Assembly (NCBI GenBank): GCA_003615045.1 | Contig: ML014159.1 | Coordinates: 1 to 64,000, forward strand | From: Caulochytrium protostelioides | Taxonomy: Eukaryota > Chytridiomycota > Caulochytriomycetes > Caulochytriales > Caulochytriaceae | Direction: 5' to 3' | DNA: 64,000 nucleotides | In this document: positions 20,001-32,176 of the stretch, piece by piece | Position numbering within the stretch: position 1 is the stretch's first letter | Layout of the letters: the number at the start of each line of letters is the position of its first letter | Program-made: the position numbers and the translations under genes | Notes under the pieces: generated by a model | The model's input: only the letters and a program-made list of their open reading frames with translations | Databases searched by the model: none | Told to the model about the DNA's origin: nothing

Positions 20001-21260
20001 TGCTTTGCGGGCCGCGTCGGCTGCGAAATCGCGCTCGCCCGCCTCGCACGTGACGACTCGCTCGCCGCGACCGCGCGCGCGCTCTTCAACGAAGAGCTCG
20101 GCATCGTGCTGCAGATCCCCGACACGGCGCTCGCCCGCGTCCGCGCCGTCGCCGAGGCCCACGGCATCCCCGCCGACGCCGTGGTTCCTGTCGGCCACGT
20201 CGACCCGGACGTCCACGTCGCGTCGCCGCAGCCCATCGTCGTCCGCGCGCGCGACGGCCGCACCGCGCTGCTCAGCGAGACGCGCGGCGTGCTGCAGCAG
20301 CTGTGGACGACGACCTCGTACGCGATGGTGGCGGCGCGCGACGCGCCGGCGCCTGCGGCCCACGCCTTCGCGCAGATCTTGGACGACGCGGCGCCGGGCC
20401 TCGTGCTGCGCCCGACGTTCACCGTCCCGACGCCCGCGAGCATCCCGCCCGTGCTCGGCATGAGCGGCCCGCGCGTCGCCGTGCTGCGCGAGCAGGGCGT
20501 CAACAGCCACGCGGAGCTCGCGTTCGCGTTCCACGCCGCGGGCTTCGAGGTCGTCGACCTGCACATGAGCGACCTCATCCGCGCGCCGCGGCAGCTGCTC
20601 GAGGCCTTCCGCGGGCTCGCCCTGCCCGGCGGCTTCTCCTACGGCGACGTGCTCGGCGCCGGCGCCGGCTGGGCCAAGTCCATCCTCAACCGCCCGGCCC
20701 TCCTCGACGTCGTGGCCGCGTTCTTTGCCAACCCGCGCACCTTCACCCTCGGCGTTTGCAACGGCTGCCAGGCGCTGACCCAGCTGCGCGCCCACATCCC
20801 GGGCGCCGAGGGCTGGCCCGCGCTCACGACCAACAGCAGCGCGCAGTTCGAGGCGCGCACGTGTCTCGTGCGTGTGCGCGAGAGTGACGCTGACGCCTGC
20901 CTGTTCCTCAAGGGCATGGCCGGCAGTGTGCTCCCGATCGCCGTCTCGCATGGCGAGGGCCGCGTCGACGGCACCGAGGTGCCCGCGGCCACGGTCCTCG
21001 AGTATGTCCAGATGGACGGCGACCGCGCCGTCGTCGCCGGGCCCGAGGCCTATCCGGCCAACCCGAACGGCAGCCCGGGCGGCGCGACCGGCTTCACCAA
21101 CGCCGACGGCCGCTTCCTCGCCCTGATGCCGCACCCGGAGCGCGTCGTCACCGCCGCCAGTAACACGTGGACCACGACGCCCGCCGAGCTGCCCGGGGTC
21201 TATGGCCCGTGGATGCAGATCTTCATCAATGCGCGCCAGTGGGCCGACGAAACGGTCTAA
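17070..21260 (+). CDS. ADE6: Phosphoribosylformylglycinamidine synthase (FGAM synthase; ADE6/PurL large type)
   Basis: A single exon of 1396 residues, close to the usual 1300-1400 of the eukaryotic large enzyme. It catalyses the ATP- and glutamine-dependent conversion of FGAR to FGAM, the fourth step of de novo purine synthesis, in the cytosol. The order is a PurS-like N-terminal domain, the linker, two AIR-synthase-type halves and a class I glutamine amidotransferase domain at the C-terminus (about 1135-1396). Visible landmarks are SEHCRHKIFNAEW, KVETHNHPTAISPF, GAGGLSNALPE and the nucleophile cysteine in GVCNGCQ (about residue 1229). The triad His is in LMPHPERV. ATG 17070 (CACAATG, A at -3) matches the family N-terminus; the in-frame ATG at 16809 would add 87 residues without homology. 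The 3' end is convergent with MCM2 across about 110 bp. Confidence 0.96.
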   Translation: MSDLRAMPGCEALSPFREQALLARLQRQSIPATRVRAFWIHRLALTPAYDALAASDQRALRDRVASILTYGPADRQLRAADQAWLAALAASAGAALPSMEDAHALFYVMPRAGTISPWSSKATNVLQLCDCATVARVERIQVVVVHGADIADVVPAAADVFHDRMTEALTATWPTDAALFGQTAPRALRHLALDPADAAAARAVLATANRDWGLALGPAEIAYLADHAADRTTLSDAELLMFSQVNSEHCRHKIFNAEWTLDGVVQALSLFDHIRATYRHRPQGILSAYSDNAAVIEREATPQLLVDTAVPSGTDSSSSSGVYVIKNEPAHAVIKVETHNHPTAISPFAGAATGAGGEIRDEGATGAGSQPRAGLVGYITSDLRIPGQLQPWETAEAVAQPGYPSHIAQPFDIMLEAPLGACQFNNEFGRPGLTGFFRTLTVQDDAAQPQLWRGFHKPIMIAGGVGSIRPPHVHKHAIRPGDLLLVVGGPGMLIGLGGGAASSMTSGTQAAALDFASVQRGNPEMERRAQMVINACTARGDANPIVSIHDVGAGGLSNALPELVHDHGLGATIELAHVHLDDPGMSPMEVWCNESQERYVLALRPASLALFAAIAERERCPFSVVGTATKEEHLRVTDARTETVPIDLPMAFLFGRPPRLHKQGQSVGSAPASSSAADDAEREPLPAALTALADQSHAAGHVDRPLLKVMVERVMQLPAVGSKEFLITIGDRTVGGLVSRDQMVGPWQVPVADVAVARQAFLSDAGEAMACGERPSLALRSPAASVRMALGEALTNLLAAPVASLAEVRLSANWMSACDDGAEGAALYRGVEALSAACQTLDIAVPVGKDSMSMKTRWTPAADGGDGAPREVRSPLSLVVTAFSATPHVRQVLTPQLHRVASQLVLIDLAGGRQRLGGSSLFQTFNAVGRDVPDVAAAELEHLKQLPGFLAALRAEQLVLAYHDRSDGGVFAAVAEMCFAGRVGCEIALARLARDDSLAATARALFNEELGIVLQIPDTALARVRAVAEAHGIPADAVVPVGHVDPDVHVASPQPIVVRARDGRTALLSETRGVLQQLWTTTSYAMVAARDAPAPAAHAFAQILDDAAPGLVLRPTFTVPTPASIPPVLGMSGPRVAVLREQGVNSHAELAFAFHAAGFEVVDLHMSDLIRAPRQLLEAFRGLALPGGFSYGDVLGAGAGWAKSILNRPALLDVVAAFFANPRTFTLGVCNGCQALTQLRAHIPGAEGWPALTTNSSAQFEARTCLVRVRESDADACLFLKGMAGSVLPIAVSHGEGRVDGTEVPAATVLEYVQMDGDRAVVAGPEAYPANPNGSPGGATGFTNADGRFLALMPHPERVVTAASNTWTTTPAELPGVYGPWMQIFINARQWADETV

Positions 21261-21308
21261 TCGACTCGCCGGCGTGTAGGCGCGGTGTTCATGATGCTGA
21301 TAAATAGA

Positions 21309-21330
21309 GAGGAGGAGGAGGAGGAGGAGG
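21309..21330. repeat. (GAG)n purine-rich tract between convergent genes
   Basis: A short GAG repeat in the roughly 110-bp gap between the FGAM synthase and MCM2 3' ends, next to an AT-rich 'ataaatagag' stretch that may serve 3'-end formation. Confidence 0.7.
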
Positions 21331-21374
21331 ACACGGCCTTGTAACAGAAAACGCGCGACGCGATGACGCGATGA

Positions 21375-24310
21375 TCAGAGGACCTTGACGATCTTGCGGG
21401 TCTCGAAATCGGCTTGGTAGCTGCTGCGGAAGAGGGGTCCGCGGAGGTAGTCGCCGATATCGGAGATGTTGAGGCGGGCGGCCTGGGCCTCGAGGTCGGC
21501 CATGCTGAGCTCGATACGCTCGGGCATCGCGCCGTGGCGCAGCATCGCGGCGCGCACGTCCTGCGCCGTCATGACGCCTAGCACGTGGTGGAGCACATCG
21601 TCGTCGTCCTGCTCGTACGAGAGGTACTTGGACAGCGCGCCCTCGAGCGCGCGACGGTTGCTCGCCTTCTGCGCATCGAGGAAACTCCGCACCATCACAC
21701 GGATGGCAAAATCGATGTCCGACTGGCGCACGTGGTCGCGCAGATGCATGCGCGCCGAGGCCTCGGCCATGCGGATCATCGACTCGAGGTACCGGACTGT
21801 GATCGGCAGCGCAGACCCAATCAACGACTGCTGCCGGATCTCGCAGTACAGCGCGACCACCTTCTCGCGATCCACGTCCGTGAACTTGGGGTGCACGCGG
21901 TCCCGCGCATACATGATGTACTTGCGCAGCAGGTCCTGCGGGATGAGCGGGACGCCGGACGGCGAGGCGGCGGGCTCGCTGGCGCGGCCCGGCACGGCGG
22001 CGGCGCCGTTCTCGGTCGGCGGCTCGGCCGCGGCGGCTTCTTCGAGCGCCTGCGGGTGGTTGCGCATATGCGAGCCGACGACAAACCGCGCGAGGTGCTC
22101 GTCCTCGATGGGGTTCGCCAGGTCGCGGATCACGCAGAGGATATCGAAACGCGACACGATGGGTTCTTCGAGGTCGACGTTCTGGCTGAAGGGCAGCTGC
22201 GGCTTATACCGGCCGCCGACGGGGTTCGCAGCGGCAATGACGGCGCAGCGCGCCTGCAGGGTCGTGATGATGCCCGCCTTGGAGACGGAGATGCTCTGCT
22301 GCTCCATCGCCTCGTGGATCGAGGTGCGGTCCTTCTCGTTCATCTTGTCGAACTCGTCGATAAGGCAGACGCCCTTGTCGGCCATCACCAGCGCGCCGCC
22401 CTCGAGCGTCCACTCGCGCGACACGGGGTCCTTGTGCACGGACGCCGTGAGACCCACCGCGGACGCGCCCTGGCCGGTCGTGTAGACCGCACGGTGCGCC
22501 GTCTTCTCGGCATACTTGAGAAACTGCGACTTGGCCATGCCCGGGTCGCCCATGAGCAGGACGTTGATGTCGCCACGAAGGCGGTGCTTGCCCTGCGGGT
22601 TCTTGGCGACGCCGCCGAACAGGCTCAGCGCGATGGCGGTGCGCACGTCGTCGTGGCCAAAAATGGACGGCGCGATCGAGGCCACGATGCGCTGCCGGAT
22701 CTTGGGGTCGCGCGCCAGCGTGCGGATCTCGCGCTCGTCGGCCGAGTTCAGCCGGTACAGCGCGATGCGGTCCGAACGCTTCGCGATCGAGTTGGCCTCA
22801 ATCAACGTTGAGAAGACCGGGAACCCGTTGTGCACGTTGAGGTTGAGGTCGAACGTGTTGCGGTAGATGCCAATGACTTCGATCTCATCGCCGGGGCGTG
22901 CCGCGTCGACGAGGTCCCACATCAGCACCACCTCGCGGTGGCGCGGCAGCCGGCCCGCGGGCACCGTGCCGGGGCTCTCCTGAAGCGTCAGCTTCTGGTA
23001 GTTGCGGTAGACGGTCTGCTCGTGGACTACGTTGAAGGGGCCTTTGCTTTGGCAGTGCATGCACGCGCCGATGCGCAGCTCGCGGCCGCCCTCGTCCTGC
23101 TGGAACGGGCCCAGCAGGCCCGAGCACTTCGCGCACTCATACTTGACATACTTGAGCTGCGGGAACACGCCCGTGCGGCGCGTCACGACGCCCGACACGC
23201 GGACCAGCGCGTTGAGCTGCGACTGCCGCAGGTCGCGCAGGTTGTCGATCGACGGCAGATCCGTGATGCGCACGTGGATCTCGCTCTTGATCTGATCATA
23301 CTCCGGAAACGCCGTGCACACGACCTGCAGCGCGACGGCGTCAAAGATCTTGAGCACGTCCGCGGGGCTGTTCGAGACGTAGTACGCCAGCACGGCGCGG
23401 GTGCACACGAGGTGCTGGTAGTTCACCTCGAGACTCTCGCCGTTGGCCTCGCACATGGCGCGGATGCGCTCGCCGTACACGCTGACGCCGCGGTCGTCGA
23501 CGTACGACGTGAGGAACGCTTGGAACTCGGCCTGGATCGTGCGCCGCGGACCTTCCATGCCCACGAGCGCCTGGAGCGGGCCGCCCTTGACGTCCTCCAG
23601 CGCCTCGGCCGGCAGCGTGATCTCACCGTCGTCGGTGCTCGGGCCGCCGCCGCCCGCGGCGCCCGTCCGCCGCCGCCGCCGCATCTTCATGGGCATCCCG
23701 GCGCCAAGCGCGAGCCCGTCCACGTCGTCGTCGTCCTCGAACGCCGCGGGCAGACGGCCCTCGGCCACGGCGCGTGCGCGGTCGCGCATGTCGAGCTTGG
23801 CATCGACGAGCATGCGCTCGGCGAGATCGAGGTCGCTGTACTCGGCGGCGTCGTCCAGCATGCGCGGGTCATAGCGGTCGCGCCGCGGGTCGGCGCGGTA
23901 GTCGCGCTCGAGCGAGGCGCCGAACAGGTCCTCGCCCTCCGAGTCGGAGCCCTCGCCGGCGTCGTTGTCGTGGAGGCCGACGGCGTCCGAGAGCTCGATG
24001 AGGTCGTCGTCGACGATGGGCTCGACGCGGATGTCGTCGAGGTCGTCCATGTCTGAGTACGGCGCGATCGGCGGCGCGGCCGGCGACGACGGCGCCGACG
24101 GCTCGTCCAGGCGCGTGGCGCGCCGCTTGCGATCACCCTACGCGTGCGAACGCGCCGTTTGGAACCCCCGCCAACGCCATGGATGGAAAGGATAGACCCC
24201 ACGAGAAGCAAGATGGGTGAGTCGGACCGTCGAACCAAGCAGAATGGAAAAAACTGTCGGCAGGATGCCAGGTACGGCAGAGGGCTGTTGACGACAGAAA
24301 AGCTTACCAT
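21375..24310 (-). CDS. MCM2: DNA replication licensing factor MCM2
   Basis: Exons (minus strand): 24310-24308, which is only the ATG, and 24137-21375. The protein is 921 residues. MCM2 is one of the six subunits of the replicative helicase MCM2-7. The N-terminus has the acidic, basic and proline mix typical of MCM2 (GEDLFGASLERDY and nearby). It is followed by a C-x2-C...C-x2-C zinc finger (CAKC...CMHC, about 335-362), Walker A GDPGMAKSQ (about 528), Walker B CLIDEFDKMN and arginine finger SRFD. The ORF's first ATG is at 24050. However, the frame continues upstream with MCM2-like sequence (RKRRATRLDEPSAPSSPAAP) to a TAG that doubles as a 3' splice site. Joining ATG|GTAAGC at 24308/24307 to TAG|GGTGATCGC at 24138/24137 gives an in-frame start MGDRKRRA. 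The helicase call is certain; the ATG-only exon is an inference. Confidence 0.95.
24138..24307 (-). other. Intron 1 of MCM2, directly after the start codon
   Basis: 170 bp, GTAAGC at the 5' end and CGCGTAG at the 3' end, phase 0 after codon 1. The intron contains in-frame stops, so translation cannot read through. Support is the MCM2-like peptide that continues upstream of the ATG at 24050 until this TAG. Confidence 0.65.
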
Positions 24311-26162
24311 GATGGCGAGTGGTCAGGTCGGGTGACGAGCGAGGACGTGGGCAGTACCCAGGCGACTGAAGGTGGTCGAGGCCGCGCGGTGAAAGGTCCT
24401 GCACGAGACGGCGGCTCGCTCGGCAAGCCGGGTGCAAGGGTAGGCCTTCCCGGGCCAGCGGTGGGCGGTGGGGATCGGCGTGGCCCCGAGAGCGGCTAGA
24501 TAGCGAGGTTCCAGGTGAACGAGATGTGACACCGACAGGACGTGCCGACAGCGAGCAGTGGGAGCCGTGAGCACGGAGTAGCGAAGCGGCGCCAAGCAGC
24601 GGGAGGACCGCAGAAAGAGCCGATGATGCGGCCGACAGCGGGGAAACGGCAACGAAGCACACTAACGCAGGACAGGGAGCCGTGTGGGGAGTCAATCGCC
24701 GACGCTTGCGGAGGAGGTCCCGAGTCGCTTCATCGACCACGTGGCGCACCGATGCCGACGGATGCCGCTCTCGCGCTTGCGAAGATGGCTTTGCTCGATC
24801 CGCAGGTGCCCACGTCTCGGTCGGCGGTGGCCTCAGCCTTGCGTATTGTGACCGTGACCTTCGCTGGGCCCGAAGGCGCTACGGCCGATGCCTGCCGACC
24901 CGACGCCGGTCCGCCGCCAGGACTCTTGCGCAGAGCGGCGACAGGGCCCAGGCCACCGACGCGTTCGAACCGGCCGTGCGCCGCTTCGAAGCGCCAACCC
25001 AGAGCGACTCCAAGCGCTGCAGGGGCGTTTGGGCGCAGGGTCCGCGCTCGCTTTCGTTCTCGCTCTTGCTCGTGCTCTCGCCGACAACCTCTCCGCCCGA
25101 GCAGAGGGGAGGTTCATGCTTTTGGTCGCAAAAGGATAAGGCTTGGAGAAGGGCGTTTTGCCTGGTTGGCCTCGGGGCCCGAGCCCAAGCCCGGACGGCC
25201 AGGCATGCCGGCACCTCCCGAGCCACTGGAATCCTGAAGGAGACGCGGATGCAGCAACCCGACATATCACAAGGGTCGACCTACCATGCGTCGGAGTCAA
25301 ATAGATAAGCTGTCAGCGTCTCTCTGCGTGGTTCGATCTTGCGGACAAGCAAACACGAAGCGCGATCCTTCCCCCCTCGACCCAGCGGGTTGGCCCGAGC
25401 GCGCAGCATAGCCACTGTCTGCTCTGTCCCATGGGCAAGACTTTGGGTATTGGTTGCGCTCCACATGGTGACAGTGACAGACCGAGCCTGCACGCGCTAG
25501 CCAGAGCAGCAGAGCCACTAACGCGAACGCGCATCACCCTTGCCCAGCTAGCGTGCGCCGATTGACTGGGTGCATGCTGCAGAAAAAATAAGGACTCGCT
25601 GGCTGCATGGGTTCGAGACTTCATGAGACAAAAAGGTGGTTCACAATTCACTTGTACGACTATGACCGTCGTGTTTTACAAGAGGGATGAGCGATGCGGA
25701 GTATAAGAGAAACCAGGCGCCGTATGGCGGCGGAAGCAGGGATCAAAAAAGGCCACAGCAAGTCACACTGCCGTTACTTCATACCGAAGGAAGACTGACG
25801 GCACGCGTTCGCGGCGTTGAACAACACGCCGACGACACGGGCCGACCAGCCGGCCTCCGAGCAGAGAAGATAAAGAGGCCAGCGCTGACGAGACCGACCG
25901 TTCAGAAACCACTGCTCGAGCGACAACCGACCCCATCACTGTCTGCAGTGCCACGGTAGATGCGATGCGGTCGCGCGATTCAGGAAAAGAAGCAGCGCTC
26001 GCGCGCGCGATGCCGCACGTGGCGCAGGAGCAAACAAACGAAGGAGACAAGACGCGCGTCCACCATCCGCGCTCACGACACGCGTGCCAACACACGCGTG
26101 CCATAGCGCGAGGTGGCCTGGGGAGGGAAGCGATATCAATGATGGAAAAGGGGGGAAATCGC
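24311..26162. other. 1.85-kb region without a recognisable gene
   Basis: It lies between the 5' end of MCM2 and the 3' end of the F1 beta gene. Overlapping ORFs up to 231 codons exist on both strands (for example 24542-25237 +) but none shows a domain or family motif. GC is lower from about 25240 to 25960. Two partial tRNA B-box-like strings (near 25330 and 25608) do not fold into a T-arm. I see no repeat or transposon signature. Confidence 0.45.
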
Positions 26163-27823
<1,661 letters not shown>

Positions 27824-29071
27824 GATGGCGAAAGTAGAAAGGGTCGAACTACTCAAGGATAAGGGGGGCGTTCCCATGTGCGAAAAAAGGGGGAAACGAC
27901 GCGTGTTCGGTGAAGCATCGAGACGGAGTCATAACGACGTCGACATATCGCATACATCCATGTCCCGACAGAACATCGCATGCCAACACATCCGTTCAAT
28001 CAAACGGGACCGCCAAAGAAAAAGGGTGAGTGGCCGCGTTTCATAGCATGAAGAATGCAGTGACCCATGGGACACGTCTTCCCATGCCCGGCATGGCCCC
28101 AAACCACCGACACGTGACAAGACCCGCGACACCGCGACTCGCTCCGACATTCGCCGCGAACGGAGAACTCGGGCTGGTACGAGTCGCTGGCATATATGTT
28201 GGCATATATGTTGGCGTATGCACGTCAGCGTTCCAGTGGTCGTTGTCGTGGTCGTCGTTGTGGGCGCCGCGGGCATGCCCCGCATGCGAGGTCCGGTGGA
28301 ACAGCGCGACGGATAAGAGCGAAACTACTTACACGGTACTTTCTAAAGGACGCGGGGGAAGGGTAGGGGGAGGCCTGACGAGACGCGCTAGCAAACTCAA
28401 AACCAAACCAGGCACGACCATACCACGGAACAGCACGGGCACGACACGCGTCAGCATGCCCCATTCACGCCCTCCTCTGCGCAACCCGCCCGCTATATGT
28501 GAGCCGCGTGCCGCGGGTCCCAGGAGGCCACTGGGAGTGAGGCCTCGCCCGCACCGCGTGCGCGCGTCCGGCGCGACCGCACGACATGGCGGCCGTGTCG
28601 CGTTTATGCTTGCAGCGCGGCCGCGGCGACGGTGACGGCGACGGTGACGGCGACGGCGAGGGGTGGGGCGTCGGCGCACGCCTCGGCTCGGCTCGACTCG
28701 GCTTGCACGGACGCCCTGTCGCCGTCGGGCATGGCGGCCAGCATGCCATGGCACGGCACGACCATGGGGCGTCGGGCATGGCCGGCGTCGGTCCGTCCGT
28801 CGGAGAGCGAGACGGCGCGGCGCGTCGCGGCGCGGCCCCTCGCTCCTCCCGCGTCCGGCTCCTCCGCCTCCGCCGGCCGTCGCGCCTTGCTCCGCCCACG
28901 GCGCCGCGCGATGGCGAGGGCGGCCGCGGTCGGCATCCGGCGTCCGGGTACGCGAGGACCCGGGCCGCGCCAACCACGGCGTGGTCGGCCGCTGCGGCCG
29001 TCGCAGTGGCCCGCAAGACGGGCAAGAGCGCAAGAGGACGAGGCCGCGACCGATGCCCGCGCCCCTCGCGG

Positions 29072-29150
29072 CGGCGGCGACGGCGACGGCGACGGCGGCG
29101 GCCACAGCGACGGCGACGGCGGCGGCGACGGCGGCGGCGGCGGCGCAGCG
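29072..29150. repeat. GACGGC/GGCGGC-type hexanucleotide tract
   Basis: A compound run of GCGGCGACGGC units in the extremely GC-rich core of the region between the F1 genes; a smaller related tract is at 28622-28660. Confidence 0.85.
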
Positions 29151-29807
29151 TCCCCGCTTCTCTCTCTGTTTCTTCGGTCTTTCCGCGGCGGGTTTTCCCC
29201 GCTGAGTCGGCTCCGGTCCCGACCACGGCCACGACCGGTCCGGCCGCCACGGGCGATGCACCGGCGACGCAACTTCCCCCTGCGGGACCGGCGGCGCTTC
29301 CGGAAGCGCCGAGGCCACCCACCACCGGCGAGACGGCGGCCCGGCCCGCGCCGCGAGACGGCGCGTGTCCCTCGGGAGCGACGCCCGTCGCGCGGCCGTC
29401 GCATCCGGCCTCCGGTCCCGGGTGACGCCCAAGACGCGGAGCAGCGCGCGCTCGGGACCGCAGCGGCGTCCGCGCGCTGGGCCACGGCCACGGCTTCGCG
29501 CGACGGCACCGGCGACGGCGACGCCCTCGGGCCGAGAGGCTTGGACGCGGACCACGGCGCGGCGCCGGGTCGGCGGCGGCCGACGTGAGCCCCACGCCGT
29601 TTGCCCGCGGGCTCCAGCGCCGCTGGCGCCCGACGCTCGGAGCGAGGACGCGCGCCTGCGGCCTGCGGGGCGCCGTCCCGCCTCGACGGGTCGCCCACGC
29701 GGCCACGGCCACCGAAACCCCTGCGCCGTGGACGCGAGCCACGAGACGGCGGGGATCATCCTGAGGACCGCGATCGTGCGTGGGGGTGGACGCGGTAGAG
29801 CATGCCA

Positions 29808-29850
29808 GGGCAGGGCAGGGCAGGGCACGGCACGGCACGGCACGGCAGGG
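29808..29850. repeat. (GGGCA)n/(GGCAC)n pentanucleotide tract
   Basis: Four or so GGGCA units pass into four GGCAC units without interruption, showing unit conversion within one array. A GGCAC array recurs at about 33094-33118. Confidence 0.93.
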
Positions 29851-30895
29851 GCGATGGATGACTGACAGCCAACCCCGCGGTTGCCACCGATGGGCCGATG
29901 GTTAGGGGGGCGGGAACACGACCGCGGGGCAGCCTAATCAAAGCGGCGAGGCGAGGCGCGTCGACCTCCCATGCATCCAGGCGGGCGAGGTCAAGACGAC
30001 GTGGATGGATTTAACCCGAGAACCATTCTGAAAAAAAGAAAAGCTGGACCTCGTTGGGATCCGGAGAAACGAGACGGGAGTTCGGTCGAATTCGGGGTCA
30101 GACGGCTCTCGCCGCTGTTCGTTTTCGATCATCGAACGCTCCGCCCGACCCGCGAGGATCAGCGTTTCGAGACCGACCTGAGTTGATGGGCTCAGCGGTT
30201 CAGAGGCAAAGTCAATGGAGAGAAGTCGCAGCATTGGAACACAAGACCACGATGAGGTTTCAGCGACCACAGCTCTCATCGAGCGTCGATACGTTTGCCA
30301 ACGAACTGGAACTGTTTCTCTCGCTTTCGGGGGTCCAGTGGTTGCGAAGGGGCGAACGAGCTTACGGAATCGCGGGGGCCACACAGAAATACTACCACGA
30401 TGACCAGATGCCGCGACAGATTTCCAGATTCATTTATTCGGATCGGTGACCACGACGCATCCCCACTGGCCACGGTTGCTTGTATTGGCTCTATTCCCGT
30501 CTCGTCGGATCAACCGCCACCACTGGGCGCCGTCATCTTGCCTCACCGGTCGCTGCGCATCATTCGTTCCAGCATGACAGTCCGACCGTCGTGAGGCCTG
30601 TGGGTGTCCTCCATCGCCCATGCGAGCATCCTCTTCCGGCGACGCGACCGCGAGATGAGCGAGACGCGAACGGCCCTCCGTCGCCTGCCGATCCCATCGC
30701 CGCCCCTCTCGGCCAACGCGCCCGTCCCGAGCCGCGTCCCGTCTCGTCGCCCGTCCGACGGGTCCCGCAGCATCCGACGAGCGTGGAGACGCGGCGAGCC
30801 AGCCAACGAGCGCGGCCTTTCTGCTTCGTACCGTATCCGTCCCCGGACGACGGATGACGACGGGCGCACACCTTCAAAGCAGAGGGGAAGGGTGG

Positions 30896-30907
30896 TATAT
30901 AAAAAGG
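30896..30907 (+). promoter_or_regulatory. Isolated TATA-like string
   Basis: TATATAAAAAGG, followed by a purine-rich stretch (30904-30927). It is a good TATA match in GC-rich surroundings but has no recognisable plus-strand gene downstream; F1 delta at 31151 is on the other strand. Confidence 0.25.
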
Positions 30908-31150
30908 AGAAGGAGGAGGAGAGAGGGGGTTGTCGGAAATCACCGCCGAAACAAAAGAACCACAGCATGCCAGGGCCGACGGTCCCGCACGGTTGACCGA
31001 CGCGGTCGGACGCGGGCGGACGCGGGCGGGGGACCGACACGCGGGACCGCGGCAGCGGTCCGTGTCGCGCCACGCGACCGCAGGACCGCAGGACGGCCCC
31101 CGCCGGTCTGAGGATGCGTGGCGGGGCGCGTCGTGGCGACGGCCACACGC

Positions 31151-32176
31151 TTAGGCCTTGGCGGCCTCCTGGGCGGCGGTGAAGACCTCGAGCTGGATGC
31201 GGGCCTCGACCTTCTGCGCCTCGGAGGCGCCGGCGGCGCCGTTGGCGGTGGCGGTGGCGGCGTCGAGGGCGGCGCGGATGGCGGCGGGGTCGAGGTCGGC
31301 CAGCGGCACGGCCTCGATCGCGCTGATGGCGAGCGTCGAGTCCGGGTGGATGACGGCGAAGCCGCCCGAGACGAAGTAGCGGTCGGCGGGCGCGCCGGCG
31401 GCCTCGGGGACGACCTCGACGACACCCGGGACGAGCTGGGCGAGGGAGGGCACGTGGCCGGCGAGGATGCCCATGCTGCCGTCGGTCGAGGTCAGGTTGA
31501 CCTGGCGGACGGCGACGCGGTCAAGCAGCGTCGCGTGCGGCAGCGAGAACGTCACGCGGAGGCTGCTCTGGCCGCCGGCAGCGGCGGGGGTCTCCGAGGC
31601 GTAGGTGCGGGCGACTGGCGGGCCAACGATGGGGCAGAGAGTAGGCGCACGGATGGGCGGAGGGCCGGGCATGAGGCCCCGTCCCATGGACCAGCGCGAT
31701 CGACAGCAAGAGCCAAGCAAAAGAAGACGTGTCGAGTGGTGAGTCAACGGATATCATGGCAGCCGACCTCCGGGTGGCCTCGGCGCGACAGCAGGTCCTC
31801 ACGGCATCGCCCGATGGCGACATGGGGTGTCACCCCGTGGCCGCATGGCCGCATGACCGCATGAGCCCGAGCAGCGTCCTCCCATCGCAGCATGTCGTCA
31901 AGCTGCACGACGGCATGGCAGCATGACCCCCCCGAAGGACCGGCAGGATCGGCGGCGAGACGGATCCGTATCCACTACGCGGCGGGCCGCGCGAGCGTGG
32001 CCCGCATGCATCGGGGAGGCGGGACTGGGATGCCACGAGCGCGTCGCAGGACCGGGCTGCGGCGAGCGAGGCCGTCCGGGGCTTGCGGGGTCTCGTCCGA
32101 TGGCCCTCGAGAGCGCGCGACGAGTCAACGTACGGCGAGCGACGGGCGCCGCGGCGCGGGCGAAGCGGAAAAGCAT
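31151..32176 (-). CDS. ATP16: Mitochondrial F1F0 ATP synthase subunit delta (bacterial epsilon homologue)
   Basis: Exons (minus): 32176-32134 and 31614-31151; 168 residues, near the usual 160-170. It is a central-stalk subunit of F1 that couples rotor to catalytic head. Exon 1 encodes a presequence rich in Arg and Ala (MLFRFARAAAPVAR). Exon 2 begins LARTYASETPAAAGG, then the beta-sandwich domain (LRVTFSLPHATLLDRVAVRQ; GSMGILAGHVPSLAQLVPGV; YFVSGGFAVI) and a C-terminal helical hairpin. The unspliced exon 2 frame could start at 31747, but that N-terminus looks unlike a presequence. The joined version restores the typical RTYA processing region. ATG at 32176 (CACCATGC, A at -3) suits a start. 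Same strand and complex as F1 beta. Confidence 0.92.
31615..32133 (-). other. Intron 1 of F1 delta gene
   Basis: 519 bp, CGCC|GTACGT ... CCGCCAG|TCGCC, phase 1. It splits the mitochondrial presequence after 14 codons. It is much longer than the other introns placed in this window (123-170 bp). Part of an unrelated open frame runs through it, but no second gene was recognised. Confidence 0.78.

Larger units (their letters stand above)
27824..31150. other. 3.3-kb region between the two F1 subunit genes, no recognisable gene
   Basis: This is upstream of the F1 beta gene and downstream of F1 delta, both on the minus strand. From about 28500 to 29750 the GC content is extreme and all frames are open for hundreds of codons (504 codons on the minus strand at 28329-29843). 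No frame has a domain, and the peptides are Arg/Ala/Pro-rich shadows of each other. About 29930-30600 is clearly less GC-rich. Repeats include a 12-bp duplication at 28188-28211, GACGGC-type hexamers at 28622-28660 and 29072-29150, and a GGGCA/GGCAC pentamer tract at 29808-29850. A TATA-like string lies at 30896-30907. A gene could hide here, but I cannot support one. Confidence 0.45.

Noticed and set aside
18192-21134. A minus-strand open frame of 980 codons antisense to FGAM synthase
   Set aside because: It has no domain and overlaps a certain housekeeping gene; third-position G/C removes stops in this frame.
25320-25630. Possible tRNA genes (B-box-like GGTTCGA at about 25330 and 25608)
   Set aside because: The flanks do not form a five-base T-stem, and no A box or acceptor stem is found at the right distance.
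28329-29843. A minus-strand frame of 504 codons between the two F1 genes
   Set aside because: Plus-strand frames are open over the same DNA, nothing resembles a domain, and composition alone explains the openness.
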